This document shows, one piece after another, positions 47,308 to 56,387 of a DNA stretch of 64,000 nucleotides. Source of the stretch: Pycnococcus provasolii (lineage: Eukaryota > Chlorophyta > Pseudoscourfieldiophyceae > Pseudoscourfieldiales > Pycnococcaceae); assembly GCA_938743325.2 (NCBI GenBank), contig OW568871.1:744001-808000 (forward strand). The letters are read 5' to 3'. Numbering within the stretch: the first letter of the stretch is position 1; each line of letters opens with the position of its first letter. The notes beneath the pieces are model-generated. The model was not told the DNA's origin. It saw only the letters and a program-made list of their open reading frames with translations, and did no database searches. The translations under genes were made by a program, and so were the position numbers.

Positions 47308-48216
47308 CTACCGCCGCACGACGAAGCTGGACGTGGCCCAAATGCCAAGCAGCGCACATAGTGCGACGAGAGACGCCGGCGAGTGCACAGGACCGAGCGG
47401 CGCGAGGTCGACGCGAAGCCAGGACTGCGCGACACCGCCGAGCGTAGCACCGACAGCGAGGCCACCGACGCTCACGCCCAGCGAGGCTGGCAAGCTCAGC
47501 CTTCGCTCGGAACGAAGGATGTATGTGCTCATTCCCAGCGCGATGCCCACCTGCAGGAGAGGCGCGTCCACGTCCATAGGCCCCGTCGACGACGCCTGCA
47601 GCACCGCCCAGCCGACGAGCACCGCAAAGACGACGCTGGGCACGAGCGAGCCGCTGAACGTGAGGTCGGACGGCGCGGAGATTTTGGTGATATCCGGCAG
47701 CTTGAACGGCGCCCCGTCCTTGGTTCCCAGTCTCGGCGGCTTGGGTGCGCCACGCACGTCAGCAAACCGCACGGTTGTGTCGACGTTCTCGCCGCTCTGG
47801 CGCATGGAGAGAGATCGCATGAGAAGGACGTCGTATGCCTGTTCGATCTGTTTCTTTTCGGATTCACTTGATGAAGAGGCGAGTTTTTTGTTCTTCTTTT
47901 TTAGGATGATGTCGAACGAAGACGCATCCTTTTCCGTGAGTCCAAGTAAGAGGAGTGCTTCGGGGAAGGAGATTGTTGACGAAGACGCGTCAAGTCCGGC
48001 GTCAGAGACTTGTGGTGGTGAGAGCTCGTTGGAGTCGGATCCTTCTCCGGATGGAGGAAGTCCCCCGGGAGAGGAGCAGTAAAGAGGACCATGACGACGG
48101 CAAGAGCGAGAGGAAGAGCGGTTGTGAGGAAGGTGACGAGGACCACATCCACGAGATAAAGGTGCAGCACGGTGCAGCGCCTGAGGAAAACGAGTTGACT
48201 GACGAAGTGCCATCAT
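47308..48216 (-). CDS. CPP1: CPP1-like plastid chaperone (DUF3353)
   Basis: 302 residues. The first 55 are Arg/Ser/His-rich and poor in acids, a plastid transit peptide. A J-like domain spans about 83-155: FPEALLLLGLTEKDASSFDI, KKKNKKLASSSS, KKQIEQAYDVLLMRSLSMRQ, NVDTTVRFADV; this is diagnostic of CPP1/CDF1 proteins. Four membrane helices follow (about 190-208, 218-236, 243-262, 280-300). In Arabidopsis CPP1 is a thylakoid/envelope protein that stabilises protochlorophyllide oxidoreductase, so it supports chlorophyll synthesis. The start is the first of two adjacent ATGs. There is no intron. Together with uL6c it shows that this genome serves a plastid. Confidence 0.88.
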   Translation of the reverse strand: MMALRQSTRFPQALHRAAPLSRGCGPRHLPHNRSSSRSCRRHGPLYCSSPGGLPPSGEGSDSNELSPPQVSDAGLDASSSTISFPEALLLLGLTEKDASSFDIILKKKNKKLASSSSESEKKQIEQAYDVLLMRSLSMRQSGENVDTTVRFADVRGAPKPPRLGTKDGAPFKLPDITKISAPSDLTFSGSLVPSVVFAVLVGWAVLQASSTGPMDVDAPLLQVGIALGMSTYILRSERRLSLPASLGVSVGGLAVGATLGGVAQSWLRVDLAPLGPVHSPASLVALCALLGIWATSSFVVRR

Positions 48217-48415
48217 CGTGCGCGCGCGCGGAGAGAGAGAGAGCGGGGGAGAGGGAGGTGTTGTCTGAGGCGGATGGGCAGACGTCGGAGATACTTCCTT
48301 AGGCGACGCGGCGGGTGGTTGTGGTGCGCAAATGCACGGAGGCTGAGATCTTTTCTTCGGGAGCAGGGGTGGCGATTAGCTACTACTTATTGTGTGTCAA
48401 AATCGAAAATGGCAC

Positions 48416-48548
48416 CTCTGGATAGCTCAGTTGGTAGAGCATTCGACTGTAATCTGAGTGCAATTTTGCGCTCGAATAAAGCTTCGGGTTTCGACCCGTA
48501 AGTCGATCATAAATCGAATTGTCCCCAGTTCGATTCTGGGTCTGGAGA
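48416..48548 (+). tRNA. tRNA-Tyr(GUA) with a 60-nt intron
   Basis: Exons 48416-48452 (37 nt) and 48513-48548 (36 nt) fold fully. Acceptor CTCTGGA/TCTGGAG pairs with two G-U; the D arm is GCTC-AGTTGGTA-GAGC; the anticodon stem TTCGA/TCGAA carries loop CTGTAAA, anticodon GTA; the variable loop is TTGTC; the T arm is CCCAG-TTCGATT-CTGGG; the discriminator is A. The intron sits between positions 37 and 38, the canonical site, and is long for tRNA-Tyr; it contains its own hairpin CGGGTTTCGACCCG. The A box lies in 48423-48440 and the B box (GTTCGATTC) in 48529-48537. No CCA is encoded. Splicing would need the tRNA endonuclease and a ligase (compare archease at 14.4 kb). Confidence 0.95.
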
Positions 48549-48569
48549 CATGATGTCTGAGACACGCTA

Positions 48570-48578
48570 TTTTTTTTT
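48570..48578 (+). terminator. Pol III terminator of tRNA-Tyr
   Basis: Nine T residues beginning 22 bases after the discriminator base. Confidence 0.85.
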
Positions 48579-49486
48579 GCCTCACTGCTCCGCGGTCCAT
48601 GGTGAAACCCCCAACTGGAGATTTTACTTGTGGGTTTTGATTTGGGGAAAACGTCTTGACTTGTTCAGGACGTGGTGTATTTATAGTGGAATACTGACAG
48701 CCCACTATAATTCCCCCACTGCGGAATAAACTCAAGACGGTAATGATGGAGACGATATGTAATGAGTGGCTATGGACCACTGACGCGCTTCAGCTGGCGG
48801 CGCGCTGGCGGCTACACTACTTTTACTTCACTATTGTAATATCATTCTCCTCTTCTACTATACCTTTCACTTGTTCACGAACCCTACAGCGCCATGGCTG
48901 CTTCCCATTCCGTTAGGATCTATGTCCCCCGATGGCACGCCGGCAGCGAATGCGCCGCGCATGCGCTCGCCGCTCGGCGGTGCGACGTGCGCGTCGCGCG
49001 CCCTCGGGCGTCGCCAATGGTAGCACGTCGTTCGGCGTCGCCACCGCCCGCGTAGTTGACGCCCGCTCTCGCCACGTCGTCGACGGCCGCGATGCACTCC
49101 AGCGCCGCCGCGACGGCCTCGCGCACGTCGATGCGGCCGACGACGAGCCGACGTGCGTCGACGGCGTGTACGTCGCGCTCCCGCAAGCGCGCCTCAATGA
49201 TCGTCGATGAGCGCCTTCAATGGCGTCACCACGGCGGCAATGAGTGGGGCGGCAGGTACAGTAGCGCGTGGACGCCATAAATATGACTCAAAAGAACCTT
49301 GGACCCGTTACAACTGTCCGACTCACTCAAATCCATCCGGTCACGAATCTCCGACCAAGCCGGAGCGGGATCCCCAAAGGGCCGAGTCCCGCCCCCTCCC
49401 CACAGGGCCAGGCGCCCTGCTCAGCCTGCTTTGAACCTCACCTGTCATTTCTTATTTTATTTCTTACGAGGTACCATATCTCCGCC
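48579..49486. other. Intergenic region with possible small ORF, upstream of RAD54B
   Basis: No clear gene. An ATG in good context at 48894 (GCCATGG) opens a 55-codon frame to a TAG at 49059-49061 (MAASHSVRIYVPRWHAGSEC...), without known similarity; the GC-rich stretch 48900-49200 is open in several frames on both strands and may be a gene remnant. Another open stretch, in frame with RAD54B, runs from 49268 but has no strong start before 49487. Confidence 0.35.
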
Positions 49487-51712
49487 ATGTCGGTGCCCGC
49501 AGTAGCCTCGTACTACGACGTGCTCTACTGCGTGGCCAGCCACAAAAAGCAGCGCCATCGCAAGGGATACAAGGACGGCATCCTCGTCGTGAAGAAACCC
49601 CCAGGCAGCAGTCTTGTCTGCACCCTGCTCGACGCCGAGGATGGCAAGCCTGTCGCGTCGAACCTGCGAACGCCTTCGCTCGACAACATCGAGGCGGACA
49701 CTGTGATCACTCTCGCAAACCGCTACGAAGTTGAGGTGGGCGACTGCATCGACCCCAGCGACTTTGATGCGGGACGGTGCTTCTCAGGAACGGGTGCAAA
49801 GGCTGCCACCACAACCACCACCTCCTCCTCATTACAGCAAAACAAGCCGTTCCGCGCACCGCTCATCGGCCTATCCAACAGCAACAACAACAACAACAAC
49901 AGACCGCCCCCTGTCGCAAAGCCACTACACAGCCCAGACATCGCCAACGCGCTCGTGCTCTCTCCAGCAACGCCACGCCGGCCGGCTGTCGTCCTGGATC
50001 CACACCTCTCAAACATCCTTCGCCCACATCAGCGTGACGGCGTGTCTTGGATGTGGAACGCAATCACGGGCGCAAACACGCCACAAGTCACAGGGTGCAT
50101 CCTCGCAGACGCCATGGGACTTGGCAAAACGCTTCAGTCTCTCGCGCTCATCTGGACCGCGCTCAAGCAGGGCGGCGTGTCACCGCGAGGCGGCGTCGTG
50201 CCGCTCGCGCGTCGTGCCGTCGTCGCCTGCCCCGCGTCGCTCGTCGACAACTGGGTCAAGGAGTGCCGTCGCTGGCTTGGCGACCTGCGCCTTCGCGCGG
50301 TGGCATGCCGCGGCCCGGATGCCGCAAATATTGCCAAGACGTTCGTCGTCGGCGTGATGCCTCACGTGCTCGTCATTCCGTATGAGTCGCTGCGCACGGA
50401 GGCTGTGTGCGCCGTACTATCGAACCACGTGCAGCTGATGGTGCTCGACGAAGGACACCGCCTCAAAGCTGGCGGAGGCACAGCCACGGGAACCGCGCTG
50501 CTTCGCCTGCAGTGCGCGCGCTTCGCGCTGCTCACGGGAACGCCGCTGCAGAACAACCTGGGCGAGCTGTACGAGCTCGTCAACCTCGTCGCGCCGGCGC
50601 TGCTGGGATCCCCGGAGAGCTTTCGCCGCGTGTTTCGAGCGCCCATCGAGCGCAGCCGCGAGCGCGGCGCATCCATTGCAGAAGTATCTCTGGGCCAGGC
50701 GCGCGCGGAGGAGCTCAAGAGGCTCGTGGGTGCGTGCATGCTGCGCCGCACGTCCGACGTGAATGCGAGGTACCTGCCCGACAAGACGAGCCGCGTGGTG
50801 ATGGTGCGCCTGTCCACGGAGCAGCACGATGCGTACGTGCGCGTGCTAAAGGACAACGGCATTGGCACGGGCGCGGGGAACAACGTGCTGCCGGCGATCC
50901 AGGCGCTGCGCCAGGTGTGCCTAGGCGCCGCGACAGGTGTGCCCTCGTGCAAATTCGACGTGGTGCAGGCGATGACGCGCGCCTGTCGTTCCGTCGGCGA
51001 GAAGGTGGTTCTCGTGAGCGGCTTCTGCACCGCGCTGAGCACGCTCTCTCGCCTGTTCACCACCGCCGGCATATCGCACCTCAGCCTCACCGGCGCGGTA
51101 CCCCCAGCCGATCGGCAGGAGCTCGTCGATCGCTTCAACGGTGACAGCTCCATCTCCGCATTTCTGCTCTCGACAACGGCGGGAGGCGTGGGCTTGAACC
51201 TGACGGGCGCCTCGAGGCTGATTCTGCTCGACTCCAGCTGGAATCCCGCGGCAGATGCGCAGGCGATGGCACGCATCTGGCGCGAGGGGCAGCTCAGGCC
51301 GGTGCATGTGTACCGACTGGTCGCTGCCGGGACGATCGAGGAGAAGGTGTGGCAGCGCCAGCAGGCGAAGATGGAGATTGAGGGAATGATGCGAGGCGAA
51401 TCTGCCGGAGGCGGCTTCACGAAGGAGGAGCTGAGGGACCTTTTCAAGGTGCCTAATAAGGTGGTGGTGGAGGAGAAGATGGTGGTCGACGAGGACGAGG
51501 ATGCGGTGCTGAAGGCGGCGCGATCGACGAGATACGTCGTGAAGGTGGTGCAGGAGGAGGAGGCTGCGGAAGAGGCTGCGGAAGAGGCTGCGGAGGAGGA
51601 GGAGGCTGCGGAAGAGGTGGATGCTGCGGAAGATGAGGAGGAGGAGGAGGAATTGGTGCAAGGCCGCAAGCGTGTACGCCGCGACGTGTTGCTGGAGAGT
51701 GACAGCGAGTAA
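49487..51712 (+). CDS. RAD54B: RAD54B/RDH54-like SNF2 recombination ATPase
   Basis: 741 residues. The N-terminal 90 residues (YYDVLYCVASHKKQRHRKGY, DGILVVKKPPG, NRYEVEVGD) match the small N-terminal domain shared by RAD54B and yeast Rdh54 rather than RAD54. The SNF2 ATPase core follows: RPHQRDGVSWMW, Walker A ADAMGLGKTLQS (207-218), DEGH box (321-324), LLTGTPLQNNLGELYELV, then the C-terminal helicase lobe STTAGGVGLNLTGASRLILL, SWNPAADAQAMARIWREGQ, and AAGTIEEKVWQRQQ. All motor motifs are intact. The tail is a Glu/Ala run and a basic end. It should move on duplex DNA in the nucleus and help RAD51 or DMC1 in homologous recombination. ATG at 49487 in GCCATGT context. Confidence 0.9.
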   Translation: MSVPAVASYYDVLYCVASHKKQRHRKGYKDGILVVKKPPGSSLVCTLLDAEDGKPVASNLRTPSLDNIEADTVITLANRYEVEVGDCIDPSDFDAGRCFSGTGAKAATTTTTSSSLQQNKPFRAPLIGLSNSNNNNNNRPPPVAKPLHSPDIANALVLSPATPRRPAVVLDPHLSNILRPHQRDGVSWMWNAITGANTPQVTGCILADAMGLGKTLQSLALIWTALKQGGVSPRGGVVPLARRAVVACPASLVDNWVKECRRWLGDLRLRAVACRGPDAANIAKTFVVGVMPHVLVIPYESLRTEAVCAVLSNHVQLMVLDEGHRLKAGGGTATGTALLRLQCARFALLTGTPLQNNLGELYELVNLVAPALLGSPESFRRVFRAPIERSRERGASIAEVSLGQARAEELKRLVGACMLRRTSDVNARYLPDKTSRVVMVRLSTEQHDAYVRVLKDNGIGTGAGNNVLPAIQALRQVCLGAATGVPSCKFDVVQAMTRACRSVGEKVVLVSGFCTALSTLSRLFTTAGISHLSLTGAVPPADRQELVDRFNGDSSISAFLLSTTAGGVGLNLTGASRLILLDSSWNPAADAQAMARIWREGQLRPVHVYRLVAAGTIEEKVWQRQQAKMEIEGMMRGESAGGGFTKEELRDLFKVPNKVVVEEKMVVDEDEDAVLKAARSTRYVVKVVQEEEAAEEAAEEAAEEEEAAEEVDAAEDEEEEEELVQGRKRVRRDVLLESDSE

Positions 51713-51897
51713 ACAATAAGCATGTAAATGTAAGCATAGCATTGTAATTTGTTGCATTTGTAATTACAAAATAGAAGCACAAAAAATCCCTGACATTATT
51801 GATGAAGAGCAAAAACAAAATACAGCGTTCAATAACTTAGCTCCTCACTCACTTTTGCAAATTATTCTATTTGCAAAGCTTTTCATTCAAGCCAATT

Positions 51898-53586
51898 TTA
51901 AGAAAGAGACGACGAAAGCGTCGCCATGCCAGCAGGATGCACAACAACCCTGCGTGGAAGTGCCATATGAACAGCACCACCGTCAACTTCCATGGCACCT
52001 GGAAGAGACACGCGCGTTTCCAGCTGGACTCGCGCTTGCAAGCTTGGAGCACTCGACGTACTCTCTACCACAGGCTTGCCGTGATTAGCATACAGCACCT
52101 GAGCCCGTTCCTTCTCGCTCATCGTAAGCGCTTGCGACTGCAAAGTGATATAGTTGGTCTCCGGAAGACGCTCCAGCTCATTCGCCTGAACCGCACGTCG
52201 GCGACGTACGCAATACACAGCAGCAAGAGCCATCACAACAATGATCGCACCACCAACGCTCGTGTAATACACCATCGGGTCCTGCAATGGCCAGGACGCC
52301 TGCGGAGCATGCTTGTTGGCCGCCGCTGTTGTTGTCGGCTTCGTTGGCGTCTCCGCAGTCTCATCATCCGGCGCAGTCTCATCATCCGGCGCAGTCTTAT
52401 CATCCGGCGCAGTCTTATCATCCGGCGCAGTCTTATCATCCGGCGCAGTCTCATCAACCGGCTTCGTCGGCGGCACCACAGTCTCATCATCCGGCGCAGT
52501 CTCATCATCCGGCTTCGTCGTCTCCAGCGGCGGCAAATTAGCACCACTGCGCATGCAGTCGTCACCGTCGAACTGGAAGCGTGGACACACCAGATCGGCC
52601 TTCATATCGCCAAAAGTTTGATCGCAGTGGCCGTCACCAATCATTTTCTTCAGCTCGTGCTTGGGAAGGCAAACAAAATAGTTGCAATCCCATGTACCAT
52701 TCACACCAGTGGCCTCGTCTGTGCACGAATACAACAGCTCGTTGCAACTAACCGTTTCAACCGTTTCAGGCGTTTCAGGCGTCGACACGCAGTCTCCGGC
52801 GTCGTACTGATATGCTGCGCAATTCAGATTCATACTCGTGTACGGGGGCATGGCCTCCATGTCGTCGTCGTCGTGATTCTTCGCATCCTTGGGATTGCGT
52901 GGCGGATTGGACTTCTGAGCAATATAGATGCTCCCGTCGCTGTAACCCACGGCGCGTGCAAACTTCCTGGAGTTTGGCGCCCACCCCACTGTTTGCGATG
53001 ACAAGGAACGCCTCACCGTCATGTTCGCCATGTCGAGGTATGCTTCCTGGCACATTTCCAGGTCTTTCCTGCAGCTCTCGCTGACCAAATTGTTGAATTC
53101 CGTCTCTGTCACGTCTCGATAGTCACTCACCATCGCGTCGTCGCTCGTACCATTGACATCCCATGGCAAGTACACTTCTCCGCTGGTGCATCGACTGTAA
53201 GTCAGGTTGCACATGTACAGCTCCCGCAGGGCCCAATCCTCAGTCATGTCTTCGTAGCACTTCGTAACCGCAGCACTTTCAATCTGCTGTACATTTGGAT
53301 CGTCGCAGTACAGGTCGCCTTTGTACGATTCCACAATTTCCTTTTCAAAGCATACGCCATTGCAGTCGGCAACGAAACCCGGCTTGCAAGGTGCCCCTGG
53401 CGTCGGCGTAAACGGCGTCGTTGTTGGCGTCGATGGCGCCGTCTCGTTTTCTCCCGCCACCGGCAGCGGCGTCGTCTCGCTTTCTCCCGCCACCGGCAGC
53501 GGCGTCGTCTGTTCGGCGGTAGAGTTGTCGTCGGCGATGTTTGGCGTCGTCGTTGTTGGAGAACAAAAAACTCGCCTCTTCATCAT
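51898..53586 (-). CDS. Type I membrane protein with Notch-type LNR modules
   Basis: At least 562 residues from the ATG at 53586. The ectodomain begins with a Thr/Pro-rich stretch (two TPLPVAGE repeats), then a Cys-containing domain with several N-glycosylation sites. Two LNR-like segments follow: NLNCAAYQYDAGDC, and GDGHCDQ...CPRFQFDGDDC, the calcium-binding C...FDGxDC pattern of Lin-12/Notch repeats. A stalk of six PDDET/PDDKTA repeats leads to one membrane helix (SVGGAIIVVMALAAVY) and a cytosolic tail of about 100 residues after CVRRRR. No signal peptide precedes MMKRRVFC; the frame stays open for another 50 codons upstream (to about 53735) with no ATG, so a first exon encoding the signal peptide is probably missing from this model. 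Role: cell-surface protein, ligand unknown. Confidence 0.72.
   Translation of the reverse strand: MMKRRVFCSPTTTTPNIADDNSTAEQTTPLPVAGESETTPLPVAGENETAPSTPTTTPFTPTPGAPCKPGFVADCNGVCFEKEIVESYKGDLYCDDPNVQQIESAAVTKCYEDMTEDWALRELYMCNLTYSRCTSGEVYLPWDVNGTSDDAMVSDYRDVTETEFNNLVSESCRKDLEMCQEAYLDMANMTVRRSLSSQTVGWAPNSRKFARAVGYSDGSIYIAQKSNPPRNPKDAKNHDDDDMEAMPPYTSMNLNCAAYQYDAGDCVSTPETPETVETVSCNELLYSCTDEATGVNGTWDCNYFVCLPKHELKKMIGDGHCDQTFGDMKADLVCPRFQFDGDDCMRSGANLPPLETTKPDDETAPDDETVVPPTKPVDETAPDDKTAPDDKTAPDDKTAPDDETAPDDETAETPTKPTTTAAANKHAPQASWPLQDPMVYYTSVGGAIIVVMALAAVYCVRRRRAVQANELERLPETNYITLQSQALTMSEKERAQVLYANHGKPVVESTSSAPSLQARVQLETRVSLPGAMEVDGGAVHMALPRRVVVHPAGMATLSSSLS
52355..52462. repeat. 18-bp in-frame minisatellite
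   Basis: Six head-to-tail copies of GCAGTCT(C/T)ATCATCCGGC, coding PDDETA or PDDKTA on the minus strand in the stalk of the LNR protein; two further copies lie at about 52493-52520. Confidence 0.9.
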
Positions 53587-53735
53587 CGTCAGAGCGGACA
53601 CAACTGGATGGAGGACATGTTCGCATTCCTCAAAGAATATGGAATGACGCACCACATTTTCGGTTTTCTTAACAATGTACTCACGCCCATTGGGGTGGTG
53701 TGTGGTGCAAACCCCTAACTGGCCCTGGTAGATAA

Positions 53736-54356
53736 TGGGGTTTCATACATTGTACTTGGAATAATTGTATTAGATAACGTTATGGTAACGGGATCACGTG
53801 ATACCTTGGCCAGGCATCACGTGACCGGTCCTTAGGCTTCCAAGCCTTCGGTACCTTGGTCTCGGTCGACCTTGCTCGGTCGTCCCGACTTCCTCGGGTC
53901 CCCTTCCCCAGGGTCCCCGACCTTCCCTTCTCTATGTAACCAACTACACTCTTCTACCTTACTTCTTCTCTCCACTAGTGGCGTCGTGGCTCGTGGACGC
54001 CGCACGACGCCGACTAGTCCAAACGTCGTCACAGATAGCGGCCGTCGACGACGTCGAACGCTTGGGAGTTAATTACGCAGCAGATTGGTAAGCGACAGAG
54101 CATTATTCCAAACGATGTTCCAGTGGCGCGCGACGCCTTCGTCGCGCCGCCGTACGAATCAAGGCGAGATTTGCGGCAAGCGTAGAGTGAGCGAGGGCGT
54201 GCAGTACTCGCAGGTTCTTTTTGGGGGTTTGTCGGATTAGGGTTTCTAGGATTAGGGTAGCACGTGCGTCTACTTCGAAACGTGGTAGTGGCAGGGGCTT
54301 TTTTGTTGTTGTTGCGTCTAATTGTGGCGCTTTTGTTGCTTGTGAATGAAAATTTA
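53736..54356. promoter_or_regulatory. Intergenic region with paired G-boxes and a telomere-like word
   Basis: Two CACGTG palindromes at 53795-53800 and 53818-53823 sit in similar contexts (ATCACGTGAT, ATCACGTGAC), 23 bp apart, upstream of the LNR gene. ATTAGGG occurs twice within 54236-54258 (ATTAGGGTTTCTAGGATTAG). The stretch 53830-53930 is rich in GGTCC/GGTAC words. No coding gene is supported. Confidence 0.5.
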
Positions 54357-56387
54357 CTACTTAAAATCTCCGTCAAATCCTGCAAATCCGCACAATTTAA
54401 ACACCGGCCAGTACACCTTCTTCTCCACCTTGCTGCACCAGTTCCACGCGCTCGTGAGCCTGCCGTCGATGCAGCTTCCGGCGTCGAAGAAGTTGTCCGC
54501 GCCGCTGCCGTCAAACGCGTGCTTGAAGAAGTCGCACATGATGATCTTCTGGCACCGCTCCACCGTGCCAAACACGCTCTCGACGTACGCGCTCACCTTG
54601 GCATCTGACCGGCACGCGCGCTCCACCTCCTCCACGACGCGAATCAGCGGGCCCAAGATGCGAGGCACCTGCGTGTACTTGTCGATGAACATCAGCGCGT
54701 TCGGCACGTTGTGGTCGCCGAGGTGCACGACGGAGCTTCCCACCCAGCCGCCGCCAAGACGGTGCATGCACCGGTTCAGGATGCCGTGCATCGCCGACGA
54801 CACCTTCGGGGCAGCCTGCACGCGATTCAACCCCTGACCCGTGTCCGTAAGCCTGTAGTAGCTGTTCCTCTTCAGCAGGTCGTCCTCCGCCAGGCACCAA
54901 AGCCGGAACATGTCGCCCATAATCTCGCGCCAAAGGTAAAGCGTCTGCCGCACGTACGTGTACTGCCTTGCATGGTTGTGGCTCAGCCGCGCGCCGTTCA
55001 TCCCAACGTTGATCGAAAGCTGAAGCTCCGCCGAATCAGGTGACGCAAACCAGCCCTCGAGGTACTTGATTGCCGTGTCAACGGGCTCCTTGTTGAAGCG
55101 CAGGTACGCGTTGTGGTCGCTCAGCGAGTACAGGCACTGCCGCAGCTCCTCCGGACGCAGCGTCGTGCTGCTCGCACCACCTCCTCCCACAAGCCCGAAC
55201 AGGCTCTTCATCACGTCGCGATCGCGCAGGGACACGCCGCCACCTGTGTACTTCTTCACCAGCGCCTCGCGCGCCGCCTCCTTCGCCTTGATTTCGCGCT
55301 GCACCTGCGCGCGCGGCTTGCCCGGCGCCTCGCGGATCTCCGCCGTCGCCTGCACGACGAGAGGGTCGTCGAGCACGTTCAGCATGCCAGCCTCCTCGAG
55401 GCGCGCGTGCACAGTCTTAAGCGGCTTCACGAGCTCAAACTCGAGAAGCTGCCGAATATCCTCATTCTGCGCATCCATGAGCAGGTACATCAGCTTGCCG
55501 TACTCGCCGCGCATCTTCTCGGGGTTCAGCACCTTGTGCCGCCGACCCACCTCAAATGCGCATTGGAAGAACGTCGCGTTGTCGGCGAAGTTGCGGTCCG
55601 TGACGAGCTCCTGCCCGGCGCGGTAGTCCGTCGCAACGAGAAGGCCGCTGAGAATCGCGCACACCTCCATCAGCTGCTTCTGCACGCGCTTCGTCTTCCC
55701 GCTGTATGACAGGATGTCCACCTTGTCGGTGTACTCGCTCACGTGCAGCGCCGACTCCAGAAGGCGCAGCAGATTGCGCTCGTGCGGCGTTTCCAGGCGC
55801 ATGGGAATGTACCGCGCCACCTCGCGCGGGTGCGCATCCGCAAGGCACACGGATCCCTGCGGCGTCGTGCCGGTGGCTGCCGCCGCAGCCGCGGCGGCGG
55901 GTGCAGGCGCGGACGCCTCCGCCTCTGCATTCGGTGCCTCGTCGCCCTCGTCGTCACGCCCGCGCTTCGCCACCCGGAGCAGAGCCGAGGCCGACGTGCC
56001 GGCGCCATCTGCGCCACGTTGCTGCGCCGCATCCTTCGCCGCCTCCGTCGCGGTCGTGCGACTATCTTCCAGCGCCTGACGAGCAAGGTCGATAGCCTGC
56101 GTGCACTGCTGCTGCGCAGCTGCCGGCAGCGAGTCCCGGAAGGCGACGAGAGCCTGCTCTATGCTCTCGAGGTCCGTCGCTCTCTGCGTCGCAAACTCAG
56201 CCATTTGCTCGCGTGCCACCGCCATGCGCCGCCCAGCCTCCTCCTGCGCGGCGACCGTCGCCTCGTGCGCCGCCTCCGCGGTGGCTGCGGATATGGAGAA
56301 CACCGAACCTCCCATATCTTCGTCCGTGAGCATCTCTGCGTCGCGCAGGGACTCGTCGAGCGCGGCGTGCAGTGGCGCATCCGCCAT
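54357..56387 (-). CDS. DUF2009 / UPF0652 conserved eukaryotic protein
   Basis: 676 residues from the ATG at 56387. Residues 1-190 are an Ala/Glu/Gln-rich, lineage-specific extension with coiled-coil character. The DUF2009 core starts near 200 (ERNLLRLLESALHVSEYTDK) and is highly conserved: SGKTKRVQKQLMEVCAILSG, NPEKMRGEYGKLMYLLMD, GARLSHNHARQYTYV, TLYLWREIMGDMFRLWCLAE, RLTDTGQGLNRVQ, WVGSSVVHLGDHNVPNALMF, and GSGADNFFDAGSCIDGRLTS. The family is present in plants, fungi (UPF0652) and protists, yet its function is unknown; the invariant His, Asp and Asn residues (GARLSHNH, HLGDHNVPN, DAGSCIDGR) look like an active site. No intron. Confidence 0.92.
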   Translation of the reverse strand: MADAPLHAALDESLRDAEMLTDEDMGGSVFSISAATAEAAHEATVAAQEEAGRRMAVAREQMAEFATQRATDLESIEQALVAFRDSLPAAAQQQCTQAIDLARQALEDSRTTATEAAKDAAQQRGADGAGTSASALLRVAKRGRDDEGDEAPNAEAEASAPAPAAAAAAAATGTTPQGSVCLADAHPREVARYIPMRLETPHERNLLRLLESALHVSEYTDKVDILSYSGKTKRVQKQLMEVCAILSGLLVATDYRAGQELVTDRNFADNATFFQCAFEVGRRHKVLNPEKMRGEYGKLMYLLMDAQNEDIRQLLEFELVKPLKTVHARLEEAGMLNVLDDPLVVQATAEIREAPGKPRAQVQREIKAKEAAREALVKKYTGGGVSLRDRDVMKSLFGLVGGGGASSTTLRPEELRQCLYSLSDHNAYLRFNKEPVDTAIKYLEGWFASPDSAELQLSINVGMNGARLSHNHARQYTYVRQTLYLWREIMGDMFRLWCLAEDDLLKRNSYYRLTDTGQGLNRVQAAPKVSSAMHGILNRCMHRLGGGWVGSSVVHLGDHNVPNALMFIDKYTQVPRILGPLIRVVEEVERACRSDAKVSAYVESVFGTVERCQKIIMCDFFKHAFDGSGADNFFDAGSCIDGRLTSAWNWCSKVEKKVYWPVFKLCGFAGFDGDFK

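Noticed and set aside
48867-49278. Minus-strand frames upstream of RAD54B
   Set aside because: Arg/Ala-rich, open in several frames because of GC content; no consistent start or domain.
50362-51780. 472-codon minus-strand frame opposite RAD54B
   Set aside because: Ser/Thr-rich antisense shadow of a clear SNF2 gene.
53730-54020. Solo LTR of a retroelement
   Set aside because: An edge resembling TGTACTTGGAATAATT and a possible primer-site-like stretch near 53980 were considered, but there is no second copy, no target duplication and no coding part.
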